In this document: positions 22,701-37,279 of the stretch, piece after piece
Layout of the letters: each line of letters opens with the position of its first letter
Position numbering within the stretch: position 1 is the stretch's first letter
Assembly (NCBI GenBank): GCA_013076295.1
Contig: RQOL01000824.1
Coordinates: forward strand, 3,658,001-3,722,000
DNA: 64,000 nucleotides
Reading direction: 5' to 3'
From: Sanderia malayensis
Lineage: Eukaryota > Cnidaria > Scyphozoa > Semaeostomeae > Pelagiidae
The notes under the pieces: generated by a model
Databases searched by the model: none
What the model saw: the letters and a program-made list of their open reading frames with translations, nothing else
What the model was told of the DNA's origin: nothing
Program-made: the position numbers and the translations under genes

Positions 22701-23181
22701 CAGAAATAGCAATAGCATTTTCACTGCGGGGAAAGTCAATGAAACTGACGCAAAAATAGCTGATAACTGGGAGAAATTATCCATTAACTACGGGAGCTAG
22801 GCTGGGGCATACGGGGGCAAATTACCCCATGGTGACAATGCCAAAAAATGCTCTGGAAATAGCTGGCACTTGTTATGGCAGTTTGATGACGGGCATTTGA
22901 ATTCACACAACACTAAATCATACCTCCCTGAAAACGACATCACACAGCAAAAACAATGACGTCAGAAGACGTCAGAAGTCATGAATGGTAGAATTCGTAC
23001 ATCAAACTCAAGGATGAATACCCTAACTAAATCATACACAAAAACACTTTTGATTTACTTTGTATTCATGAAAGCAGACACAAACAAAGTACCAAGCAGC
23101 ATCAGCAACAGCAGGCAGACAGCATCAAAGAAAATTTGACCAACCTTAAATTATCCACGTCTTTCAGTTAGTCAGTTACTC
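22701..23181. other. Intergenic stretch between convergent genes
   Basis: Lies between the 3' ends of the glycosyltransferase-like gene (+) and TPI (-). No ORF, RNA or element is recognised. It must hold both 3' untranslated regions. Confidence 0.45.
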
Positions 23182-26505
<3,324 letters not shown>

Positions 26506-26531
26506 CTAAAACTTGGTCTGAAGGCCGGGAC

Positions 26532-26984
26532 CAGGGTTGTCAGATTGAAATCTTCAAAATTCCCAAGTCGAGGCTCAAAAAATCCCGAAATCCATTGTTT
26601 TAAAAATAAAATTCCCAAGGTCCAATTTTTTCTTTGGAAATGACGTCATTCATGCAAAATCGCCAAGATCCTGAGATTTCAGATTTCAGACTCTGAGATT
26701 TCAATTGTTTTTAAGTCTTCCGGTATCAATGTTTACAATTTACCAGCGTTTATAATTTGTCCAGTTGCCGCAATCTACAGCCGTTTCTGTTCATTTGTTC
26801 AGTTTGAATGAAAATATGACTGGTTTTGTGAATGTTCAAACAAAGTATACAGTTTCCGATACACTTCTAAAATTCCCAAGAAAAATCCCAAGGTTTTTTT
26901 CGATAAAATAATTCCCAAGGAAAATCCCATCAGCCTAAAAAAATCCCAAGATCTTGGGATAAAATCCCAAGTCTGACAACTCTG
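26532..26984. mobile_element. 453 bp hAT-type non-autonomous element upstream of TPI
   Basis: The ends CAGGGTTGTCAGA and TCTGACAACTCTG are inverted repeats, and GCCGGGAC is present as a perfect 8 bp duplication at 26524-26531 and 26985-26992. CAGRG tips with an 8 bp duplication are typical of hAT elements. The interior repeats AAATCCCAAG and TTCCCAAG many times and has no ORF. It lies 66 bp upstream of the TPI start, so it may sit in the 5' leader or core promoter. Confidence 0.85.
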
Positions 26985-26992
26985 GCCGGGAC

Positions 26993-27622
26993 GGGAGTGG
27001 AAGAGAAGATTTGTGTGCGATGCCAAAAGGTGGGACGAAGAAAAGAGAAACCTATCACAATTATTGCGCTTGTAAGCTTCATTTTTGGCTTCAATAATGC
27101 TTCTTACTACAGTATTGAAAAGGTTTCGGGAAATTAATCCATGAAACTTTCATGAATGAAAGTCCCAAGAGCCATTCACATAGCAGTAATAGTCTGGATT
27201 TAAACATCATTATCATTATATACGTGCACTTTATTACAATTGCTGAATAATTAACAAACTGAATAGAATAAAGCAAAGTTTAAGGACTATTGACACAAAA
27301 TGCATGAATTTAAAAAATGCCTCTTAAAAAAATAATCATTTCTTAGTCATTTTTTAAAGTATTTATAAAAGTCTTAGTTTTAATAAAAGTCCTTTCTCGC
27401 TGAATAGACTTCGTGCAATTATTCTTGCAGAATTTTGCAAATATGTTTCATCCATGGCATCAGGTGATCCAACAAATCAATTCTAAACTATAACTTAAAT
27501 TTGAAAAGCCTTTTTGAATTATTTTTAATTGTTGCAAGTGTACTTAGAATTTTCGTTGAAAAAGCAAGCATGTCAGCGAAGCTGTATTTGCCATGGTTGG
27601 TAAACTTCATGGGAAAAAAAGA
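26993..27622. other. Shared bidirectional upstream region of TPI and astacin 1
   Basis: No gene is supported. From about 27090 on, the sequence is clearly similar to 34230-34790, to the reverse strand of 42330-42850, and more distantly to 45740-46120. It is the conserved 5' region of every astacin in the array. Confidence 0.55.
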
Positions 27623-27840
27623 CATAAAAAGGGCCGTCAGAAATTTTGCTTTCACTTCAGTTAGCAGACAGATTGAATTCTTCTTGTTGAAGAAAGGTAA
27701 GACTGCATTTTATAAACATATTTATACGATCCGTTTTCAATCCACAATAGCAATCTTTTTACTTACATTAATGCAAGGGAATTTTCTATTATTTTTCAAC
27801 GACGCCTAAATTCAAGTGAATTTGCCATTTTTTCTTCCAG
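27623..27840 (+). promoter_or_regulatory. Predicted core promoter, 5' leader exon and leader intron of astacin 1
   Basis: An AT-rich TATA-like site (CATAAAAAGG at 27623-27632) precedes a short stretch ending AGAAAG|GTAAGA at 27696. An intron-like segment 27697-27840 then ends in TTTTTTCTTCCAG, 21 bases before the ATG. Equivalent donor and acceptor pairs are visible in the other copies (for example 34884 and 35025, and 42239 on the - strand). I infer a non-coding first exon. Confidence 0.55.
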
Positions 27841-27861
27841 ATCATTACAACATCATTAAAG

Positions 27862-29828
27862 ATGAAGGTTATCTTGGCCTTTTTCATTGCCATCGGCGTA
27901 GCTGTTTGCCATGCAGGTAAGAAGCATTTTTAACCAACAACTTTCCTTCAACTAATATATGAACAAATGTGATATACCACTGAGTAAAAGTAGCTACATT
28001 ACTGCTCATAAAAACACGTACAAGAATATTTCAGTGTGTGGCTTTCTTTTTTCGTAGAACTTTTTGAAGGTGATATAAAATTGGACCCAAACACGTTGGA
28101 AATTGTTGAAGGACAAAACACTTTTGACGCCGTCAAATCAGACACACAAAAATGGACCAACGGAAAAGTGCCATATATCTTTGATTCAAACTTTGGTATG
28201 AACAATAATGAATCTTCTAGAGAGGCATTTTCTGTCTTTTATGCCACAGTTCAACTTATTTTCATTAAATATTTCTTTAGACGATTCAAGAAAACAAGTT
28301 GTTCGTCAAGCAATCGCAGAGTACAACAAATACACTTGCATTAGATTCGTGCCAAGAACAAACGAAAGAAACTACGTCAAATTCATGATTGGAGGCGGGT
28401 AGGTGGCTAAATGCAGTTATCTCCTTAATATTATTCGTATTCGGCCATGGAATTACGCAGGTTTGTCAAGAGCGTTTATCAAGTGATTGATCACATTGTA
28501 GATGTTATTCGTACATTGGTATGGTAGGAGGTGAACAAGATATCTCCATTGGACAAGGATGTGAGTACAAAGGAATTGTCATGCACGAAATGATGCATGC
28601 ATCTGGATTCTGGCATGAACAATCGAGACTGGACAGAGACAATTACATTCGAGTGTTTTGGGACAACGTCTCAGGCGGAAGAAGTATGTATTTTTGATAT
28701 ATACTTGTAGATATATTTGAATTTTCATTCAGAAAAGTTGACATCGAAGCTTTGAGCTTTAACTAGGATGGCAACATTTTGATAATGAACACGCGAAATT
28801 CAAAATTCGAACGCGAATCCTTTTCGAAACACTACACTTTTTAGCATGCATATGCCATATGTTGAGCTATGAACATATACATTGTCAAGGAAGGGAGATT
28901 GAATAATTGGTATTGCTTGAGTCTGAAAGTATGTACCTCAAATGTACCAATTAATTTAGTTGGGAAATGACGAGGACAGATTGCTACCTTACAGTATTTT
29001 TTGTTATTTAGACAACTACAACTTCAGAAAATACAGTCACGGCCAAGCTGATTATTATGGCGAAGGTTACGACTACGACAGCATAATGCACTATGGCAAC
29101 TGGTATTTCAGCGAGAATGGTAAAATGACAATTCAAGCAGTTAATGATCCCTACAAGATCGTTGGACAGAGAGATGGTTTCAGTCAGACAGATGTCCGAC
29201 AGTTAAACAAGGTCTACCGCTGTAAAGGATATGAAAACGTCAAAGTGCCAGCACTAAAAGGTAATACACTAAATCTTGTCTTGACCCAGTAATGTAATCT
29301 CAAGCAGCAAGCCTTTGCCCATGTGATGTAATTAAAAACTATTGCTTTATCCTTCATTTTAATTGTTTCCCCATTTAGGTTGCATTGACAAAGCAGGTGG
29401 TTGTTCCAGAAATGCCCAGAGGGGTGAATGCGATAGAAACCCAAGATACATGCTTAATTACTGTTGCAAAAGCTGCAAAGAATTTCGTAAGTTAGCGAAA
29501 AATATATGCTTCTGTGGTTAGGTCAAGCTATTTGAAATCTAACTATATTTGAGACTTCACCTAATAGAAAGACAAATTTTTCACAAAATATTCATGCATT
29601 TTACGAATAGCAGAATAAGTATATATGGTACGGTATGTAAAATGATCATACAACGCCTGAATTGAAATATTGACATAGACAATTATGTTTTTAGGAGAGG
29701 GTGGAACTAGCTCCAGCTGCAAGGATGATCATCAATCGTGTCCAGCTTGGGCCCAGTCATCACGAAATTATTGTGTGACAAGTGGTTATGTGAAAAAGAA
29801 TTGCAAGAAGAGTTGCAAGTTCTGTTAA
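27862..29828 (+). CDS. Astacin 1: secreted M12A zinc metalloprotease with two ShKT domains
   Basis: Seven coding exons: 27862-27916, 28058-28195, 28281-28398, 28502-28683, 29012-29260, 29379-29486 and 29695-29828. They sum to 984 nt, 327 aa, with all introns in consistent phase. Residues 1-18 are a signal peptide. The pro-region has FEGD, matching the FxGD aspartate switch that caps the zinc in astacin zymogens. The catalytic motif [12 protein letters not shown] gives zinc ligands His132, His136 and His142 and base Glu133. SIMHY gives the Met-turn (Met190) and Tyr192. Two six-cysteine ShKT domains follow (about 248-284 and 293-327), the second ending KSCKFC. This layout is that of cnidarian astacins found in development, feeding and nematocyst venom; which role applies here is not visible from sequence. 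Confidence 0.93.
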
Positions 29829-31189
29829 ATTGGACTTGACTTGATCTTATTTTATCAGTATTAATCAAGGCCATTTGAAATGAATCATGAAGAGTAATGA
29901 AGTTTCTGATTTTGTTTTCTGTACACCACTCTTTTTGTTAATTTTTCTATGTGCATGCTAGCTTTCAATCATGATCTGGCAATGTAACCTGAACATTTGG
30001 TATAATAACCAGTGCTTGGCCTTTTACGGCGTTGCTGGATGCTGGTAGCTGGATAGTTGTGTGATACACAACTTGACAACACAACACACCCATATGCCAG
30101 TGTGGTGCGATCTGCTTTGAAACACAACAATCACGCTCTTAGTGAATATATTTTGTGTTAGTTAGTTTGAAATATCAACAAAGTTCACAACAATAAATAG
30201 ATGTCTCTGGACAAACGAGATTTTGGCACCAATGAAGAAAAGAGAGACGATTGGAAAGCATAATGGCTAATAATATAAAAAGATCAATAAAAAGATAAAA
30301 GAAAATTTACGAAGACAAAGAAGCAAGACTAGGTTGTAGTCACGAAAACATTGAGTGCATTCATTCTAATTTTCAATCATCATGGTCTGGCAATGCAACT
30401 TGAACAAGTCCATTGAAATAGCAAACTAACTCGTAGGCCTTACAGGTTCATAAAACAGTTCTTATGGATCAATTTTCATTAATAAACTGTTTTGTGATTA
30501 GGTCGATCATATTTAGCATAACATCTAAGAAAATTATATCACGTTTTTGGCTGCAGTAGGCCTTCAGCAAAGAGAATAGGTTTCATTGTGGATATCGATA
30601 TAACCAAACGTGTGTTAGGGCACTAGAAATTGTGAGAACGTGCACTGCAAGTGAAGTAGAAGTTGTATGGAAATCCCTTCAATACTTGTTCATCACTGGC
30701 AAACGCACCAAAGTGAGCAAGTAGCGAGGAGAAAAGTGATAGGTTTGATGACAGCCACAGCTAAAATGCAATGCAACTCACAAGACATCTTCATCGTTAT
30801 GGAAGATTAATGCAAAAGTTGGTTGCCCAAAATGCAGACGCGATTAACTTCTGGTTAAACTAAAGAAGCCAAAATTAGTTAAGCCAATACTTTGGAAATT
30901 ATGTTTCCAAAGAAACATATACCGACCCATCTTCTATGCACAAAAAATTAAGAGGCTTGCAAGCAAGAAGCTGATCTTCAAAAGGAGGCTCAAGGGAAAA
31001 AAGTTATCATCATCTTATAAAAGAACAGCGTTTTTAAAAGATACACAGAATATTGTTGGACAAGAGTTGCTTCACGACAATCGTGGTGTTTTGAAAAACT
31101 AATAATCACAAAGAGCACAAAGAGCCCTGTTATAATATAATTCAAGATGCGGGGAAAATGAAGATTGGCAAACACAAAATTTTTATTTC

Positions 31190-31560
31190 AAAGTTCTGTT
31201 CTGCATAGAAAACGTAACGTAGGAAAAATAGGATAAATCAATGGCAGCTCTTCCTTGCATGTACAACCGCAACACAGCAGAAGACAACTGAATGGCTGTA
31301 TACGTCAGTTCGGGTTGAGACATTCAAGCAAGAATCATTCTTCTGACTCTGCTAGGGTGGGCCGCCTCATACAGCTATGTGACTGACAAAAAGTCTTACC
31401 ATCAAAGCTATCATGAGATCTCTAGTCTAGTGTGCAAAAACGTTTCTTTTAATGTTTTTCTGTTGCTCTATTGCTTAACTCCAGAGTGCACAGTTCCAGT
31501 GCTCTAAATAAAAATGGTTGTGGGCAATCTGCCTCACCTAACTTCACCGGAAAAAGAAAT
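31190..31560 (-). pseudogene. Remnant of a second TPI copy (intron 2 and exon 2 edge)
   Basis: Words and order match TPI at about 25590-26100: TTCTGCATA, ATAGGATAAA, GGCAGCTCTTCCTT, GACATTCAAGCAAGAATCATTCTTCTGACT and CTGCCTCACCTAACTTC, the last being the donor edge of TPI exon 2. It breaks off at about 31550, where the TTAGGTGAGGCAG word appears in inverted form. No open exon remains. Confidence 0.65.
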
Positions 31561-32429
31561 TAGGTGAGGCAGATTCGGAGGATTGACAGGTTTTCAGAGG
31601 CATTATATCATTTTGAGACAAAATTCAGCCCCCTGAGGCAATTGGTTCAAAATTAAATTTCGCACACTTGCTGCAATAAGTGAATGTTTATAGGTATAAA
31701 CATAAAGGCTCAAACTCGAATTTCCAGCACTCAAGTTCGGGGAAATGTAGCTCACAAGTAGCAGAAACCTGTTAATTAGAGCCTTGTAATCATTTTGAGA
31801 CAAATTTCAACCCTTATGAAAGTTGGTTTAAAAGTTGAGCTTGCTGACTGGCTGCAACAAGAGAATTATTTGTATACGCCAAAAAGGCTCATAATGGAGC
31901 TTGCCAAGTTTTAATTTGAAAGAAATTTGCTTATCAATTAGCTGGAACCTACTAATTCGAGCTTTCTAATCATTTTAGGACTAGTTTCAGCCATTTGGGA
32001 CAGTTGGTACATGTTAACATATTTTAAATGTAAATAATAACATTATTGTTTTTAGAACCTAACAATTGTTTTACTTACCAGAAGGCAATAAGTTGTCTCG
32101 TCATCTTTATTGCTTTAGCTTTTGTCCATTACGCTGTATGTTTTTTAGCCTGTAAAATAAACGATAATTCTATTACGATTTACTCACTACTTTCACCTTT
32201 CTTTTTAGTATTCTATTTCCATATACGAGGAAATTTTGTATCTTCTTGTCATCTTAATACTATTTAATTTTTTGTTCAAAAACAATAAATGAAACATTTT
32301 TCAATAAAATTGATCAAAGCTACAATAATTTAAAAAAGAGCATGAAAAAGGAACAAAAAAATGAAAATCAAAATAAAAAAAATAATAAAGAAACAATAAA
32401 AAAGCAATAAAAACTTGCGCCCACACACC

Positions 32430-32735
32430 TTTGCATGTACGCTTGGATTCCCACCCTTAGCATCACCCTAAACTCTTGAGTGTTGCACTACTATGAGATC
32501 TTGCGAATACATATTAGATGAAGTCTAACTCTCGAGCATCATGTCGGAGCCGCTGAAATTAATTGAATGTTTTGTTTGCCGAAAGCTGGCCTCTCACCCC
32601 CAGCCTTCCAACATGCTGTACTGCCACAACAACATATTGACCCGGCCGATGACTGGGTGGGACTCGAAACCACGACCTTCGGCCTGCAACGCCGACGCCC
32701 TACCATTGGATATTCAGTCACACATAAGAGTAAGT
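32430..32735 (-). repeat. tRNA-derived SINE-like element, copy 2
   Basis: On the - strand the head has CCAATGGTAGGGCGTCGG (A-box-like) and GGTTTCGAGTCCC (B-box, forward 32659-32671). The body matches 14190-14455 in order. Upstream on the + strand there is an A-rich stretch (about 32330-32415), which could be the tail region of the element in - orientation. Confidence 0.65.
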
Positions 32736-33149
32736 GGTAAGTTCCAGTCTATAGAAGATGGGAACACGTGACGTGTCACTCCTACGCAGGACTATATACC
32801 TGGATAATGTCCTGGATTATGCACGACACGAAAACGCCCTAACTGCGATCTAAAATTGCTTTGAAAAGAAAATATTTCTGGGATTGTATCTTAAAAAGAG
32901 CTTCGTACAGAAACTGATGATTCTCCTGGCTTTGGCATAAATAATTGACAGCCGAATCTAAAAAATGACAATCAATACATTACTTCGCTGGCAAATACAC
33001 AGGAAAATGATACCAAATACTCTAATTCGTACACTGGAGACCATTGCCGCGCTTAGTTGAGCATTATAATTTTATTTCAACTTTACGAGAGCTTCATGAA
33101 CTGAAAATAGACTTTTCTGGTTGCGCAAGCATGCTTTTTTAGCAATTAA

Positions 33150-33402
33150 CTCTTGAATATTACATTGGCTTGGATCTGTTCATCAATATGGTATTCGGCA
33201 AACTATGAAATTTTATTTACGTACAAAGTTTTATCTCAATATCTTTATTGTATAATTTGCCATTGGTTATTATTTATTGTAGTATGCTATAATTTGTTAT
33301 TCCTTGTACTGTTTGTATTTTATAAATTTTGTATGCTGTACAATTCTAAAATTAAAACTGAAACTGAAACTGAAACTGAAACTGAAACTGAAACTGAAAC
33401 TA
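33150..33402 (+). mobile_element. Probable 3' end of a non-LTR retrotransposon with (GAAACT)n tail
   Basis: A T-rich stretch ends in TGTACAATTCTAAAATTAAA followed by about seven GAAACT repeats (about 33360-33402). Short tandem repeats of this kind at the 3' end are typical of CR1/L2-like LINEs. No reverse transcriptase frame is left, so this is a 5'-truncated copy at best. Assignment is inference. Confidence 0.4.
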
Positions 33403-34050
33403 TGAAGACTGGCATTTCTGGAACCGAGAAAGGAACCCTCTAATTTACCCTCCAATATGGGCAAAGCAAACTAATTAAGATCCTCTGATAATTTTGAGAC
33501 AAAATTCAGCCCTCTGACGCAATTGGTTTAAAGGATAAGCTCGCACACTTGCTGTAGCAAGGGTATTTCTATGTGCATAAATCATAAAGGATCAAAATCA
33601 AATTTGAAAACTCTCAACTTCGGGGAAACTTGGCTCACAAGCAGCAGAAATCTATTACTGAGAGCCTTCTAATCATTTTGAGATAATTTTAATCCCTTAT
33701 GACAGTTGGATTAAAACTTGAGTTTGCTGACAGGCTGCAACAAGTGAATTATAATATTTTTACTCCATAAAGGCTCATAATGGAGTTAGAAATGTTTCCA
33801 GTCAGACCCTGGCTGAGTCGTTTTGAGAGTTAAGTTGTTTTGGGAAATAAAACATAAAAAAACGCAAAAAAACGTAATAAAACGCACGTTGTCGTCGTGG
33901 TCTTAATTGTTTACAAAATAAAAAATGAAGATATAGTTTTCCAAAACAGCTAACACGCGCAATAATTGTAATAGAAGATGTTCTTTTTTCTTCGCCAAAT
34001 TTCCCACTCTCTGCCTTCAAACCAAGTTTCAGTTTAAATGGAGGTAGGAG

Positions 34051-34196
34051 TTTTTTGTTGGTGGCAACTGGAAAATGAATGGCAGCAAATACATGCCACG
34101 CCCCCTACAAACCGACTTGGCTTGTGTTAAATATGTTTTCACTCATGAATTTTAAAATATCGTCTATTTTGTTTTTGCTTCCATTCATTTTTATTG
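34051..34196. pseudogene. Scrambled TPI exon 1 remnant (two pieces, opposite strands)
   Basis: 34051-34089 on the + strand encodes the [12 protein letters not shown] part of TPI exon 1. Directly after it, 34090-34196 on the - strand carries the following part of the same exon, with its donor (AAGTCG|GTTTGT) at about 34109. The two halves are head-to-head, so the exon was broken and one half inverted. It supports an ancestral second TPI gene beside astacin 2. Confidence 0.75.
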
Positions 34197-34792
34197 AAAA
34201 TATGTTTTTGTCTTCAGTTTCATTAATGCTTTTAATGTAGTATTCAAGAGGTTTTTGGGAATTTAATGAATAAAACTATCATGAATGAAAGTCTGAACTT
34301 CAATTTGTTCTGTCTGCAGATTAATTGGTTGGCAGCTTTAACGAGCTGACGTGACAAGCTCCTAAGAGCCAATCACTTGGCGTAACAGTTTGGGTAAACA
34401 TCATTACAATCATACGTGCATTTTGTAATTGCTGAGTTATTAAATTGAATAGAATAACGCAAAGTTAAAGGACTGTTGACACAAAGTGCATCAATTTGAA
34501 AATTGCCTTTTAAAAGATTAATCATTTTCTAGTCAGTATTTAAAGTGTTTATAGTAAACAAAAGTCCTTTCTCCTTGAATTGACTTCGTGCAATTCTTTT
34601 GCAGAATTTTGCTAACATGCTGCATCAATGGCATCAGGTGATCCAACAAATCAATTCTAAACTATAACTGAATTTTGAGAAGCCTTTTTCAAATATTTAA
34701 ATTGTTGCAAATGCACTTGTAATTTTTCGCTGAAAAAGCAAGCATGTCAGTGAAGCTGTATTTGCCATGGTTGGTAAATTTGATGGAAAAAA

Positions 34793-34800
34793 CATATAAA
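34793..34800 (+). promoter_or_regulatory. TATA-like box of astacin 2
   Basis: CATATAAA lies at the position of the CATAAAAA site of astacin 1, with the leader donor GAAAG|GTAAAA at 34884 and leader acceptor CTGCCAG at 35025. Confidence 0.45.
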
Positions 34801-35046
34801 TGGCATCAAGAAATTTTGTGCCACATCAGTGTGCTTTCACTCCTGCTTGCATTTGAATTTTGAAACATTGAATTTTGAAGAAAGGTAAAACTTCATTTTA
34901 TAAACATATTTAGAATCTGTTTTTAATTCAAATATCAATCTTCTTTCTTACCTTGATGCAAGAAAATTGTCTATTATTTTTCAATAATGCCGAAACTCAA
35001 ATGAATTTGTTATTTTTTCTGCCAGATCATTACCACATCATTAAAG

Positions 35047-37279
35047 ATGAAGGTTATCTTGGCCCTTTTTATTGCCATCGGCACAGCTGTTTGCCATGCA
35101 GGTAGGAAGCATTTTTAACCAACGACCTTTCTTCAACAAGTTGTGATACCATGGAGTAAAAGCCGCTAGGTGAATGCTCATAAAAAGACGTACAAGAATA
35201 TTTCAGTGTGTGCCTTTCTTCGTAGAACTTTTCGAAGGTGATATAATATTGGATCCAAACACATTGAAAATTGTTGAAGGACAAAACACTTTTGACGCCG
35301 TCAAATCAGACACAAAAAAGTGGAAAAACGGAAGAGTGCCATATATCTTTGATTCAAACTTTGGTATGAACAATAATGAATCTTCTGGAGGGGCATCTTA
35401 TGTCTTCTATGCCACAGAACAACTTATTTTCATTCATTAACTGATTCTCGTTGACCCAAGAATTTCTCAATACTATTAAAATATAATTGCCCTTGTGAAT
35501 ACTGACCATAGATAATTTTGTATTTCATTAGCTCATACTCATCAAAATTCGATAGCCCGCTAAATGTATGCTTCAGGTTTTACTCATGATTATTCAAAAC
35601 CTTGAAATAATTCAAATGCACAGCTTATGATCAGCGGGATCAAAAGTACTGGACAATTTGGCTTTGCATATAAAATAATTCTAAATACTTCCTTAGAGGA
35701 CTCAAGAAAACAGGTTGTTCGTCAAGCAATTGCAGAGTACAACAAATACACTTGCATTAGATTCGTGCCGAGAACAATCGAAAGAAACTACGTCAGATTC
35801 ATTATCGGAGATGGGTACGTGGCCACATACTCTTGTCGTTCTATATCATATGTATCCAGCTTCAATATTAGGCTCCGTTTTATTGAGTTTCATTACATTG
35901 AGTATCAAGTAATTGATCATGTTCTAGATGCTATTCGAGCATTGGCATGGTAGGAGGTGCACAGAATATTTCCATTGGACAAGGATGTCAGGAAAAGGGA
36001 ATTGTCATGCACGAAATGATGCATGCATCTGGGTTCTGGCATGAACAATCGAGACTGGACAGAGACAATTACGTTCGAGTGTACTGGGGCAACATCTCAA
36101 ACGATAGTGTGTATATTTAAAATATAATTAATTTTGGATATATTTGAATTTTCAGTCATAAAAATTAGCATTGAGGCTCAGAATTTTAATGTGCATGGCA
36201 ACATTTTGATAATGAACTCACGAGATTCAAAATTCGAACACGAGGCCTTTTGAACACATTACCCTCTAGCATGCATATGCCATATCTTGAGCTATCAACA
36301 TATATATTGTCAAGGGAGGGAGATTGAATGATTGGTATTGCTTGCTGTTAAAGAACCTCTAATGTACCAATTAACTTAATGGGAAAATGGCAAGAACAGC
36401 TTGCTACATTACAGTATTTTTTGTTATTTAGTGAACTACAATTTCAAAAAGTATACTCATGGCGAAGCTGATTATTATGGCGAAGGTTACGACTACGACA
36501 GCATAATGCACTATGGTAACTGGTATTTCAGCAAGAATGGTAAAATGACAATCGAAGTAGTTAGTGATCCCTACAAGATCGTTGGACAGAGAGATGGTTT
36601 CAGTCAGACAGATGTCCGACAGCTAAACAAGGTCTACCGCTGTAAAGGATATGAAAACGTCAAAGTGCCAGCACTAAAAGGTAATACATCCAATCTAGTC
36701 TTGGCCCAGTAATGTATAATTGTAAGCAGAGAGGCTTAGCTACATGTGACATAAATAAAAACTATTGCTTCATCCTTCATTTCAATTGTTTCCCTGACCA
36801 GGTTGTATTGACATGTCGAATGGTTGCACCAGCAGTGCCCAGAGGGGTGAATGCGATAGAAGCCCAAGATACATGCTGAAGTACTGTTGCAAAAGCTGCA
36901 AAGAATTTCGTAAGTTAGGGATAAATAAATACTTCGATGATTAGGTCAATTTATTCGAAGTCTAACTACATTTAAGACTTGAGCCAAATTGCTACATTTA
37001 GCCAAATGTTTTACGGAACACTCAAGAATTTAACGAATAGCAAAGTATATACATGCTATGGTATGCAATATAATTACTCTATAATCATATTACATATCAT
37101 ACCACGACTTAATTTAAATATAAACGTTGAAATTTATGCTTTTAGGAGAGGGAACTGTCTCTAGCTGCAAGGATGAAAATAAACAGTGTCCAATTTGGGT
37201 TAGCCAAACATCAGAAAATTTCTGCGTGACAAATGACTATGTGAAAAAGGTTTGCAAGAAGAGTTGCAAGTACTGTTAA
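35047..37279 (+). CDS. Astacin 2: secreted M12A zinc metalloprotease with two ShKT domains
   Basis: Exons 35047-35101, 35226-35363, 35697-35814, 35928-36106, 36432-36680, 36802-36909 and 37146-37279 sum to 981 nt, 326 aa. The signal peptide, FEGD pro-motif, [17 protein letters not shown] and both ShKT domains are retained. Exon 4 is one codon shorter than in astacin 1 and uses a GTGTGT donor. The junction of exons 4 and 5 creates a Met where astacin 1 has Asn. Exon 7 is lengthened by one codon in the loop before the middle cysteines ([13 protein letters not shown] against [12 protein letters not shown]). The gene looks functional. It faces astacin 3 tail to tail across about 2.5 kb. Confidence 0.92.

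Larger units (their letters stand above)
29829..34792. other. Long spacer between astacins 1 and 2 with decayed duplicates
   Basis: No intact gene is supported. 29829-31180 resembles the flanks after astacin 2 and the stretches 38930-39600 (inverted) and 43480-45140. 31190-31560 resembles TPI intron 2 and the edge of TPI exon 2. 32430-32735 is a SINE-like copy, 33150-33402 looks like a LINE tail, and 34050-34196 carries TPI exon 1 pieces. From 34230 on it is the astacin 5' region. Confidence 0.5.
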
